Assembly (NCBI GenBank): GCA_021030905.1
Contig: JAGFMI010000013.1
Location: 682,001-746,000, forward strand
Length of the DNA: 64,000 nt
Source of the DNA: Pyrenula massariospora
Taxonomy: Eukaryota; Ascomycota; Eurotiomycetes; Pyrenulales; Pyrenulaceae
Reading direction: 5' to 3'
Position 1 is the stretch's first letter. Each line of letters begins with the position of its first letter. The notes beneath the pieces were generated by a model, which was not told the origin of the DNA, made no database searches, and saw only the letters and a program-made list of their open reading frames with translations. Shown piece after piece: positions 23,413-34,075 of the stretch. Position numbers and translations under genes: made by a program.

Positions 23413-26144
23413 ACTCGCCGTGGCGCCGAATTTATATATGGGTCTCGAAGGAAACAAGCATGGCGATTGCAAAAAGTGGTCTAGACATTGAAGACCAAAT
23501 TTGGCTAAGCCGAAGATGGGTGCGTGGCCGAGAATGCGGCCTTGTCATGCAGCGCTCGCATTATTCATATCGTCCACAGAAATAAAATAAACCATTGCGC
23601 TGCGAGTGCAGCTATTGCGTGAGAATATTTACTTCATAGTTTATTTAAAAGTAATGAAAGTCACTTGGCGCAAGATGAAGGTGGACGGAACGACCAGTTG
23701 GGTGCTGGCAAGATAGCGCTAACTCTTATAGGAAAGGTCTTTTAGAAGCAGCGTCGATGGGGCCTGTGGACACTGCGCTCGGAAAGCTGTTCAAAACCGT
23801 ACTTCCCAATGCAACACATGCACAGTGTCATATCTAGAGACTTCTTGCGAGAGAAGTCGCGAAATAGTTGGCATGTGCTTATCCCTTAAGGTTCAGTAGG
23901 CTCCGGGGAACGATCTTGTAAGAAAGGCCCTCGATGAAGAGTGGCGAGAGCTGCAAGTCCCGTGAAAAGAAGATACCTCGGAGATCTTACATACAATGCA
24001 TTGATGGCTCCTTCTTGTCTCTTCAGCATTTGTTAACAACGTGGTTGAGCAGTACAAACGATCTGCAGGGTCAAAAGGCACCTAATCTAATCACTTTAAC
24101 CTGGATACTTGCTAGCATTATCGGCTACGTATTTAAGCTGCATATAGGAGCAGCGGAAAACTTGGAGAGGGATAAGAAGAATGTACTGCTCAACTTGTGG
24201 AAGTATGAACATGCTCGCTGATCCAATAGCAAAGGGATACTAAGAACGGAGGCGTGCAAGGATCGACCGCTGTGATAGGAAATGTATGGCCATTTAGTTA
24301 TGAGGGGTTGAGGCTAAGGGCATTAGGTATATAGTGAAGTTAGGAGGATATTTGAGCACGGTTATGAGGTACGAATTGAGCGATAAGAGTGTGCATTCTT
24401 GGGACTTAGGAAGGCAGCAATGATTTATAGGATCTATGGATATGTACGTTACCATTGTCAAAATGAAGAGACTTTGGAATTGAATAGTCTAAAGACTTTA
24501 AGAATGAGAGACCATAAGATTTATTACTAAGAGGTGGTTGATGTTTAGTAGTTGGAATACATTGATGAGAAGAAATGAAAAGCCTCGATAATATTTTGCA
24601 AGCATGAGCAGTGCTCCTTCGAGGCATTTCCTAGCCTCTACTCTGTTTTGTAACAACCCTATCGGAAAATCAGCTCTTAACCATTGGGCTGAGCATAAGA
24701 AGCGAAGGACTTAGGTACGCGATGCTGGGGTCTCCTTCCTGAGCATTCCTTGGACATGTCGTCTTTTACCTCTTCTCAAAGCCACATGGACTGAGGAGAA
24801 TGCGATCACTTTTCATGGACCGCCTACACCTGCGGACGGCCTCTCATTGTCTAGACCCAATGAGCCCATCAAGAATAAGCTTTCCTTACCGCTAATGCCT
24901 AATCATAGTATAATCAAAGAGAGGCTCGAGAAAGACATGGAGTGAGACGGAAACCGCCACCACCTGTTTCAGGACCAACAAATTGGACCGGCAGATGCAA
25001 AAGCCTCCAACGATGAAATAAAGCAAGTTTTAATTGTGCAAGTTGAGCTTTCAGAGCAGATTCAGGGTGTATGAGATACTTCTGGGCACTCTCTGACTTG
25101 GGATTATTAGCCGAATATGTGCGACCAGACTGCCTGCCAGCAGAGTACCCATGAGAAGAAAGCGTGAACAGTGGGAAGAGCCAACAGAGACAACGACCTT
25201 TTTCTTAAGTAGTTCATAATTCTCCCAAATACATACAGCGAAACAACGATTCCAATACTAAGGCGTTCACTGACGTAAATAGCGAGAGATCAGCCCCTAC
25301 CACGACGCCAGTGATGCAAACTCTCGCTTAGATAGCAATGCCGCGGAGATGTTGCTTTAGGATGGGCCAGGCTCATGCTAGAGGCTCTTTGACGCGTCAG
25401 CTATTCTGATGATCAGCGCATTTAGATGCGGCCGGATTTGGGGTCTGTCGATAACATAAGTGTGGGCAGTTGGTAGGTGCGCGAAGGATCGACATTCGGG
25501 GTCTGGGTCCGGTACCAGCAGAATGGTAGATGCCGATGGTGTACGGTATTCCGGGTCAAGCAAGCGGGAAGAAGCTCAATTGCCCCTGTTTAAGGTAGAC
25601 TATACGAAGGAATTCACAAAAAAGAAAAAGCTTCTACCGACGTCTGTCAAGCTTCCGTTGGAGGCGTGGTAACGGGTTGCAACTTATCGGGCCGCGTTGT
25701 TTGGCGGTCAACATCCTAGCGTCCCTATTTTGTTCGCGAAAACTACTCTAAAGAGGCACATATCGCGATTGACTAACGAGGTTGCGGTTCAAGACCTAGG
25801 TCTGGGTTGGTGTTGACGGCAAGGTGGCAATGATTGCGGTCGCTCAAAGGTCCAACGCTGGGATAGAGACGTAATAATACCGTACGTATGAAACCCTTTC
25901 GGTAACAGATGGAACAGGCAATTTTACAAGTTCGGCACGTCCCGCGGTCGGCCGAGCTGTAGCCAGAAAGTGCACGACGTGGAAATAGCACAGCCCTCCC
26001 CACAAAAGCTTAAAACAAACAACTCGTCATTCCTTCAAACATCATGCGTCCAGCACATTAAAACTATCGGTGCTCCTTACAGGGCTATCTATAACCATGG
26101 TTGCCGAAACTTTAAGTCCCTGTTTCTCGCCAATTCAATTCTTA
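23413..26144. other. Gene-poor interval of 2.7 kb
   Basis: Only short frames with no motif. The base composition is mixed with AT-rich patches (about 24250-24600). I found no transposase, reverse transcriptase or terminal repeats. It could contain decayed sequence that I cannot identify. Confidence 0.4.
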
Positions 26145-27509
26145 TCACCACCTCACAGTGTCAGTGTACGGTTGGCGCAGGTTGGGCGGCGCCATTTTCG
26201 CTCGCCCGCTCATCCCGTTGTGACCGTTTGAAGTCTCATGTGCTGAGTTGTTGCCTTTCAAAATTTGGGTGTCCAAATCGAAGCAAGGGAGTGTCGCATT
26301 CTTCGAGCATAGACTCCACCATTCGCCCTGCTGCATGTCACAAAAGACGCCTTCTAGAATCGACACAAAATCAGGGCCGAGAGCTGATGGGTGCTCGCAG
26401 AGGTGCTTAGCGCTGTGCTGGTCACTGTTACTGATCACCAGCTTTCCTGGCTGAAGATTGCGGTTGCCTCTCCGTCCAAGTCGACTCTTTGCCGGCAGTC
26501 TATCTCTCTTCACTGGAATATCTCTACCATCGTCAGGGAAGAGGCTTTTCTTCCTATTGATGAGCTTTGTCGGATTTGTATCTGCGCCCATCTCTTGCCC
26601 CTCTTGTACATAGGTCAGTGGCGGACTAAAGATCTCTTCTGGGTCGAGGTCTGAATCACCCCATATCGTGTACCAAAAAGTCATTCTTTGCGAGACCTTA
26701 CAAAGCGTATCCGTATTCTTTTGCCATTCATCTGCCATTCCTTGATCGTTTCCAAAATCACGCATGTGAAGAGAAAGACCTTGAGCTCGAATGCCGTTGG
26801 TATGGTCTTTGTCAACCCAGGCGCATTTCGACTGGTAATTACTGCTACCTAGCGTAGCGTTGCTGGGAAGAATTAGTCTCAGCGTCTTATAATTTGTTTG
26901 TTCGATTCGACTTGCCTATAATACCAATCTCCTCCACATCTGCTTTTTGTCAGCAAGAGTTCTCCTTATTGTTCTGGTTCAAAATAACTTACGAATAAGC
27001 CATGTCTCCTGTCCAGCTCCATTGCGCATTGTTTCCTGCAGCTACGTCAGTATCAATCTTTCTAAAAGACTTCGTTGTTTCGTACCTTGAGCAAAGATCA
27101 TGGTAATGCAAAGTCCGTCAGTTTCCTGCATCGAGAGCGACAAATAATCCGGCTGCGCAGGCTTGTCGCCATTCTGAGTATTGTAAATGGTATACGTGGC
27201 TGTTTGTCCGTCGTCAACGTGCCCATCTGCGTTCCCGTCATATTGGCCAATTCGGTTGCCTTCGACGTCCCTACAATGGTGAGGGCAGTCAGTATAAATT
27301 GCAAATTAATATTGATCTCTTGCTTCTCACCACAGGGCCAAATGGGGAACGCTTCCTCCTGCATTGTCAACAGCCTCTGAATTTATCGACATGCCAACCT
27401 GTACATCAACGCTGCAGGTGTTTTCCGCAGGAGGTTTATTCAACAAACCCAATTCTATGGCGAGAGGCACAATGAGAAAGCCACTATTAACAATGAAGTT
27501 AAGAGCCAT
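26145..27509 (-). CDS. Conserved fungal secreted-type protein, five exons with a GC-AG intron
   Basis: Exons in coding order: 27509-27331, 27270-27086, 27035-26993, 26939-26916 and 26862-26145 (382 residues). Donors are GTGAGA, GTACGA, GTAAGT and, for the fourth intron, GCAAGT; acceptors are TTGTAG, CTGCAG, AAGCAG and TTCCCAG. The 24-base fourth exon encodes the CGGDWYY region. The N-terminus (NFIVNSGFLIVPLAIELGLL) is a signal peptide or membrane anchor. Recognisable blocks are IGQYDGNADGHVDDGQTATY, MQETDGLCITMIFAQG, AQWSWTGDMAYSCGGDWYY, KCAWVDKDHTNGIRAQGLSL, SALGPDFVSILEGVFCDM and EWWSLCSK. From memory, this set of blocks recurs as an unnamed family in many filamentous ascomycetes. An RKK/RR-rich stretch lies before the last third. 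Function unknown; it is transcribed away from the secreted gene at 28616. Confidence 0.75.
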
Positions 27510-27645
27510 CCTTTTCCTTTTATTTCCTTCTTTGCTGATGTAAAATTAAGCCGCCAATGATCAAATATTCAGGGATGATGATGGATAGTTTGTAATCGGG
27601 CAGATGATAATGAGGGCAGAATTTTTGTTGAAAAGGTGGACTTTG

Positions 27646-27664
27646 AAAAAAAAAAAAAAAAAAA
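27646..27664. repeat. Run of 19 A residues (poly-T on the minus strand)
   Basis: A homopolymer of 19 A on the plus strand lies 137 bases upstream of the ATG at 27509. On the coding strand of that gene it is a T tract, of the kind that excludes nucleosomes in fungal promoters. Its exact length may vary between reads or strains. Confidence 0.7.
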
Positions 27665-28615
27665 GGGCGAAGACGAGCAAAGACTCTCTTTAATAATGCG
27701 TTAACATGCTGCCGAGACTACTGCTACACACTAAATCAGTCAAGAATCCTATCTCCAGTTGGTAAACATTTGCAACTTGACGCATATCTAACACACTTAA
27801 AACAGGGCTTAGATTTTCCGCATACGACAACTCCAACACTGAGAATGTACGGTTGTCCTGGAAGTTCGAAGAAATAATCTAGCCTGATGCAGAGCCGGGG
27901 GAAATTGATCCTCCGTCTTCAAGCCTGTGTCCAACGTATCTAGAATCCTATAAAAGGTAAGTGATACTAATCTGATCGAAGTTGTAGCTAATATAGGTCT
28001 CCTCGGACCGTATTTTAGTATTATAACAAAGGTCTACTTCTTCGGATGTTGCGTTTTTCTGCATGCAAGAGAATATCTCCAACCTTAATTAAAACAAATT
28101 GCAAAACCCGTTGCCCGTGTTATGGTCAGCCACACCATTACTATTCCCCGACGCTGATTACAACATAGCTACAAGTTTGTCAGATGTATCATCGCCACGT
28201 CTAGTCACCCAAATTCACTATGCTAACCAACATGTTAGAGAGTCGGCTGGACTGCGTGCTTCCTTTCTCAAGTAATAAAACCTGACGCCGTGGTGCCCTC
28301 CAAATGCTGAGTACATAAGTCGCTTTCTATCCCACACAAAACACTCAATCCTCAACCATTTCTGATCTCGCTTTCTCTCATCGGCTTTGCCTCCCACAGG
28401 AAATTATCTACCGTCTGAAACACCACGCCAACCCATCCCACAATAGCAAAACCTTTTGTTTCCTTCTGCGCGGCAGACAAAGGCACCTCGACATAAGAAG
28501 ATCGAGGGAACTGGAACGTTTTGCCTAGCGGCGCTCTGTAAACCCTTCAAATTAGCAGATATTTGTCTAACTACGGCTCTCAGGAACCAGCGCAAATAAT
28601 ACTACGCCAGACACC
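27665..28615. other. Shared upstream interval of two divergent secreted-protein genes
   Basis: No gene is supported. The interval, together with the A-run at its left end, is the only upstream sequence for both flanking genes. From about 28320 to 28400 the plus strand is rich in C and T (CTCAATCCTCAACCATTTC), a typical fungal leader for the plus-strand gene. Confidence 0.45.
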
Positions 28616-29867
28616 ATGCTCACGGCTCGCCAACCTTGGCCGATCCTTGCCCTCTTCTTTCTCGGCCTTGTTGCCAACCTCTGTGGAAGCAAGCCCATTG
28701 ACATTGACCCAGTCCCGATGTTTGTTTTATCATCTGACATCTCTGCTTACAAAGGCTGACAAATATTTAGTGATCCTCATCCAGCTCCAGAACCCGCTCC
28801 GGACCCCGCTCCAGGTAAGTAGGCTGTCGTGGAAGTCCCATTTGCAAAGGAGAATGATTCTCATTTTCATGTCATAGCGCCGGCGCCGGATCCCGCACCA
28901 GCTCCAGACCCTGCACCAGGTATGTTCGCCAGGACAGAACAATCACACGTAATAGACGCTAATATCATCTTTAGATCCCGCTCCTGACCCAAGCAACCCC
29001 GATCACCCTGGTACAGATCCAAATGATCCTCCGCCAGGCTCTCATCCAGGCGGTGGCCCAGACCCGAATCCAGCTCCAGACCCGGATCCGGACCCAAGCG
29101 ATCCCGACGGGCTATCACCTTGTGGAGATTCAGCCAAAAGAGGTCTTGAAAAGCGGGCGCTGTGTTACTTAAAGAAGGCCGACTCCAAACAGATCCAGGA
29201 ACACATCAAAGCTTTGGACGAGAGTGGTAATACCAAAAAATTGGACGACGGCGACAATCGATGGCCAACCTCTTTGGTTGACAAACTCGGCAACGAAAAA
29301 ATGAATATTGGACTAGCTCCAGATGAGGAATTGACAGGATGCACCATCGCGTTTGCTTATACTGAGAAGGGAGATGTCTACATGGCGCATATCTGGGAAG
29401 TCCCGTCTTTCACTACAGGTGAAAACTATCCTGAGGTAAGGACAGACACCGAGTTTATTGAGTTTCTCGAAAACGGGGAAGCAACTTCACAGAATCCAGC
29501 GGTGTGGAAAGGACCAGCCCTGAACAGTGATGCCTTCAAAAATGCAAAAACGCACCTCTCATGGATCACACCTGGGGATAAGGTAGATGGTACGGCTGAT
29601 TATGATGCAAAGCTGAACGAAGCCGAGACCCAAATCAAAAGCTGGCTTGGGGATGACACAACCTTTGATCGAAATGTCTACCAACGACCCGATGAAGGAG
29701 GAGAAGGTGTCGAGGGGGACGAAAATTTTGTCAAGCCTTACTTCGAATACGACCCAACAGACCCGCCAACTGAAGGTAGGCAGAAAGGTTTTAACTCGAG
29801 ACTAATGTGGGGAGGACCAAATGGGCGAGTAGCTTGGGTGAAAGCTATCCCGCCGCCAACAAATTAA
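28616..29867 (+). CDS. Secreted protein: proline-Asp/Ala repeat linker plus conserved fungal C-terminal domain
   Basis: Exons: 28616-28719, 28771-28814, 28878-28919 and 28975-29867 (360 residues). Donors are GTTTGT, GTAAGT and GTATGT; the first acceptor follows a GCTGAC branch. Residues 1-25 form a signal peptide (PWPILALFFLGLVANLCGS). Residues about 28-115 are an extended linker of PAPDPAP and DPNPAPDPDPDPSDP units. A Kex2-like KR lies at GLEKRALCYL. The last 220 residues are a folded domain: ELTGCTIAFAYTEKGDVYMA, continuing as HIWEVPSF, then FIEFLENGE, KTHLSWITPGDKVDG, YDAKLNEAETQIKSWLGDD and RLMWGGPNGRVAWVKAI. I recall this domain in secreted proteins of other ascomycetes, where the strand GxxxAHYWE-like motif is conserved, but it has no name or known activity. 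Secretion and a flexible stalk suggest a wall-associated or host-facing role. Confidence 0.78.
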
Positions 29868-32675
29868 GAAGGTTATGTAAGGTTCAGGCTATTGTAAAAG
29901 GCTTTCGTCGGGCAAGGTCTTCAGACTGGGACGATCGGAGCTGGTCTCGATCATTGATTGCTTCTTCCGCAGGTTTTTTCTTTAATCAACCGAATCATGT
30001 CCATCTGCTTTTGAATTTATTTGCATCACTCCTCTCAGCTATGCGCCCTGATCAACATGTTTCAATGCTAGCCCCTGCTTTGGAAGGCCTTTCGAGTTTT
30101 TTAGTCAATACAATCCGTTTTCATGTCAACATCGACGGGGAACAGTGGAAGCGTCAAGTTTCATTTCCAATAACCGCCAGCAAAGTCATAGAGAATCAGC
30201 TTTAAAAGATAGACTTTGTTATTTCTCTAGACGCTTGTTGCTAGATTCGTAATCCCCGATTGAAATCAGCCTAGAGGGGAGGTGGTGGTTGTGCTTGGAC
30301 TCCGTAATACAAAAACAGTATCGTAATATAAATCTACAACCTGGACTCTGCCGCTCAGTGTGGATTGAGGGGGAGTTGTTCAAGCTTTTCTTAGCATTCG
30401 GCTCCCAACCTTAAGCTCATCGGTTGCAGATCACCCCACTAACATGGTGTCTCGCTAAGACGGCTCCCGCAGGCTTATCACTGTGGCCCCCATCGGGGAC
30501 CGCAGATCAACCAGGGGCGGAGAATCCTTCCAGGGCTTAGCATACCTCTTCGAGACGCCCATTTCCCAACTTGAGTGGCTTGTATTCCCTAACTCGTGCT
30601 TGGACACCACTTAGGTTGCGGCCCCTGGTTATGTACGAGGTTACGAGCGTGCGAAGGTATGTGATCTACGATCGAGTAACATCTCGACGCGCGGAACGGG
30701 ATATGCCGCTTTTGTCTCGTACACCCTCCGATCGGAGACTGAGGTTTCTTTTCCCTGGGCGGTTGGGTCCTGAAAAAACCTAGGTGATATCAAAGCTAAC
30801 TAGAGTTGGATAGTCAATATCAACCTAGCAGTCAGGGTCACGGCAAATAGTAGTCTAATTCATCTGTCGCCAAAAATGACAATCTTGACAAAGGACCCCG
30901 AAGCCACCCAAGCGGAATTGTATCAAGCCACGCAAGGCAGAAACTTGAAGAATGTAAAGTATGACTTACCTGTTTTCCTGTCAAAGATGGCAAACTAACA
31001 ATGTAATAAGGACACCAACGCAAATTCTTACGAAAGCCTTCAAGAATCTCTCAGTTAGACTGTCACTGGTGGCCATGTCTTATCGTGAGCCACCTCTTTG
31101 GCGCTAGCTCACAAGTCGGCATCTGGGTGGGAGACTTCCACCTCAAATGCTCCCGTAATGACTCTTCCAAGAATCTAAGGTCGAGTTTCATCAGGGATAG
31201 GATCTCGGCTTCGACGATTCTCAGCAAGCGCCCTTGATCTGTCTAACTCTCAATCCTCCATGACATTTCATATCAATTGCTTACTCAACTATAGGCTCCG
31301 GCGGCATGGCCTTCACCTATGCATCTGGATATTCGACTTCAGCTCTGACCTAAACCAGTCACCTACCGTTGAGCAAGACCAGTTCTGCCGAACCCGCGAT
31401 TCTGTCCGCGATTCTGTCCGCGATTCTGTCCGTGCTTCTACAACTACAACAATTATCGAGGGGACAATTGGTCACCAGTCTCTTGACATCTCCAAGCTCC
31501 CCATGGAACGGAGCTCCCCAACCCTCTTCACACCATGGCTGTCCGTATTTTCGCCTGACGCATATCGAATCTTCGGTCGTCATTTGTGTATTCATTTCAA
31601 GCCTACTCAGGCGATAGCAAGAGCTGAAAGGAACGTTTCGGACAAATTTCCTCAAGACATCAAAGGTAAAAGTAAAGGCTTTTCGAATGATCACCTGTCC
31701 CGACATTCTTTGAGGCTACTGCCTCCAATCTTTGTCACTGGACCGTGATAGAACATTGATAATATCGATTCAATGCGCAGACTATGGCTACAGTGAGGTG
31801 TCACGTTTCAATCATAGCAGAAGTATGAGTACTGAGAGACGCAGCAACGGGTAACGAAAGATTACGATCTCTTGTGTGAAACTGCATAAGAAGGGCGAAA
31901 ATATCACTTGTATTTTTAGGAGCCATGCCCGAGCTCTAGATTAGAGTCTTGATATTGGTTCAGGTTCTACTCATTGAGTTGTACGATATCAACTAACGGC
32001 TGCTGAGGTAGAAAGGGTTTGGTCGAGAAAACGCTCTCGATTTCCTACCATGCTAGCTAATTCTAAATCTCATGACTAGCTTTCCAAGATTTTCGTAATA
32101 TGATACAGTATAGCCACTTGCAAGTGCATGGACTACCTCCTTAACTTCGACTTTAAAGATGGAAAACGCCCCCGCCAAGCTTTAAGATAGCCGAAGTTGC
32201 CCTAATTTCTATTCTGGGATTCATATCTCAGATATCTTTCATGCTTCTTGAAGATCTGACTTCGCTCCAAGTCGAAGTATCGTCTTTGCATAAGCAAAGT
32301 CTGCCAATTTGTTTGTGCTAGACTAGTAAGATCTCAATCTCAAGAGGAGGCCTACTCCTTGACTCGAGAGAGTTAAAGAGTAAAATCAACGACGTCAGCA
32401 TTTCTCTTAACGTTCGGATGAACATCCTCTGTACAATAAGAATTTGAGGAGAAGGAGAATCAGAGTGGGGATTTGGCAACGAGCAAATTCAAGACTCTAA
32501 CTTGATTCGCCGCTCAACTCACAACTTCAATCTGCTTCTTAAAAACCCGCCTGTCGCGTTCGTTCCACTTAGCTATTCAAAAACGACAAATGCGGTTGGA
32601 CCACCCTTGAGGCTGTCACTTTCTAGCCGGGCTTTACCACGAAGATCAAAGCTACTTCATTTCTTCCCGTCATTG
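29868..32675. other. Gene-poor interval of 2.8 kb
   Basis: No convincing gene. A 162-codon ATG frame (31260-31748, plus) spans the 12-base tandem repeat and shows no motif; I do not call it. The stretch 30400-30560 is GC-richer than its surroundings without coding signal. The right end holds the promoter of PDX3. Confidence 0.4.
31397..31432. repeat. 12-base tandem repeat, three perfect copies
   Basis: The unit CGATTCTGTCCG occurs at 31397-31408, 31409-31420 and 31421-31432 without mismatch. In one plus-strand frame it would read as repeats of Arg-Asp-Ser-Val, but that frame has no other support as a gene. Confidence 0.9.
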
Positions 32676-33624
32676 ATGCGCACAGCGAGACTCGCTCGCT
32701 ATTACCGCGTCCCTTTGCGCAAAATGTCTTCCGGCCCGCCCAAAGACCAACCCTCAAAGCTCATCTGTACACATCCCATCCCCTCCCCTCCCTCCTTTAA
32801 ACACCCAATAATCCATTCATCATACTAACACCCTCGCAGTCGCACCCGGCGCCCCACCGACAAGCACCTCCACCCAAGATCCAAACCCAAACCAAAACCC
32901 AGACTCCACCAAAGACCCCTCCTCCACCGCCCCCCCACCCCGCGCCGCCCAATTCCTAAAATCCACCCTCTCCCTCCCCTCCCTCTCCTCCTCCCCCTTC
33001 CTCCAATTCCACCACTGGTATTCAGACCCAGCCCTCACCCCCACCGTCCCCGAAACATGCACCCTCAGCACCTCCACCCTCCCCTCCGGCCTTGTCTCCT
33101 CCCGCACCGTCTACCTCAAGTCCCTCGACCCCCGCGGCTTCGTGATCTACACCAACCTGCTCACCTCCCACAAATCCGCCGACCTCGCCACCAACCCCCA
33201 CGCCGCGCTGTGCTTCTGGTGGCCCGCCCTCGAGCGCCAGGTGCGCGTCGAGGGCAAGGCCGAGCGGGTGAGCCAGGCGGAGAGCTTTGCGTACTGGCGG
33301 ACGCGGGCTAGGGGGAGTAAGGTGGGGGGTTGGGCTAGTGAGCAGAGTGCTGTGCTGCAGCCAACGGGGGAGGGGGATGATGATGGGCGGGGGGAGCTGG
33401 ATGAGAGGGTGAGGGAAGTCGAAAAGAGGTTTGAGAATGTCGTGGATGAGGAGATTCCGTTGCCGGAGTTTTGGGGTGGGTTGAGGGTGGTGCCGGAGAC
33501 GGTCGAGTTTTGGCAGGGGAGGGAGTCGAGGTTGCATGATCGGTTTCGGTATTCGAGGGTGGAGGGTGGTGAGGGAGAGGATGGGGATGGGGGGAAGTGG
33601 AAGATTGAGAGGTTGAGCCCTTGA
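32676..33624 (+). CDS. PDX3: Pyridoxamine 5'-phosphate oxidase
   Basis: Exon 1 is 32676-32766 and exon 2 is 32840-33624 (291 residues); donor GTACAC, branch ACTAAC, acceptor CTCGCAG. It oxidises pyridoxine or pyridoxamine 5'-phosphate to pyridoxal 5'-phosphate with FMN. Family blocks in order: RTVYLKSLDPRGFVIYTN, HKSADLATNPHAALCFWWP, LERQVRVEGKAERV, WRTRARGSKVGGWASEQS (phosphate/FMN contacts), IPLPEFWGGLRVVPETVEFW and QGRESRLHDRFRY, then WKIERLSP at the end. A Pro/Thr/Asp-rich spacer follows exon 1. Two in-frame ATGs exist: 32676 gives an Arg-rich N-terminus (MRTARLARYYRVPLRKM) that looks like a mitochondrial presequence, and 32724 gives MSSGPPKDQP. The coding strand flips from C-rich to G-rich within exon 2. 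Confidence 0.92.
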
Positions 33625-34075
33625 TTGACGTGTATTGGAGGTTACGGCCTAGGATGAGGTTTGGTGGTGGCAACAAAGGGGCACTTTTGAGAGACGATCA
33701 CGATGGGGATGAGTGGCTCAAAGTTCAAAGTCTTGTCTATTAGTACAAGAAGCAGCTAGATCCACCATGATAGATCGTCATAGCTGTACAAGGGAGTTGG
33801 GAGTCTTCTATGATACAGTAATCTCTATGCACCGCATTCCAAACCGCCAGTCCCTTCATGCTGCCAAACGCCAGCCGATCCGTTTTTTCTCCGCTTTTGC
33901 CGACCAAACAAAAACATAGGGAACAAGAGCACGTTTGCTCTGAGACTGTAACAATCAGTTATGCGATAAAGAGATCGTTACTTCGTGACCTCGGGTATCT
34001 GACAAAGGAAACAACGCTAAAATAGCAGAATGGTAAGACCGGCTTCAAGAAATAAAGTTTGAGCGACCATAAAAC
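33625..34075. other. Short gap between convergent genes
   Basis: Space between the stop codons of PDX3 and the PPR gene; expected to hold both 3' ends. Nothing else is seen. Confidence 0.5.

Noticed and set aside
25780-25800. GGTTCAAGACC resembling a tRNA B box
   Set aside because: No matching T-arm stem, acceptor stem or A box can be folded around it.
26145-27509. Assignment as a killer-toxin-like or chitinase-associated protein
   Set aside because: No catalytic or chitin-binding motif is visible; the family likeness is to proteins of unknown function only.
31260-31748. 162-codon frame on the plus strand
   Set aside because: Composition and content look random apart from the 12-base repeat; no motif, no convincing splice context.
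33022-33676. Long minus-strand frames opposite PDX3
   Set aside because: They arise because the C/G-skewed coding strand lacks stops on its complement. The plus strand carries all family motifs. The same holds for frames opposite the lectin (15624-16079) and HNT3 (49962-50543).
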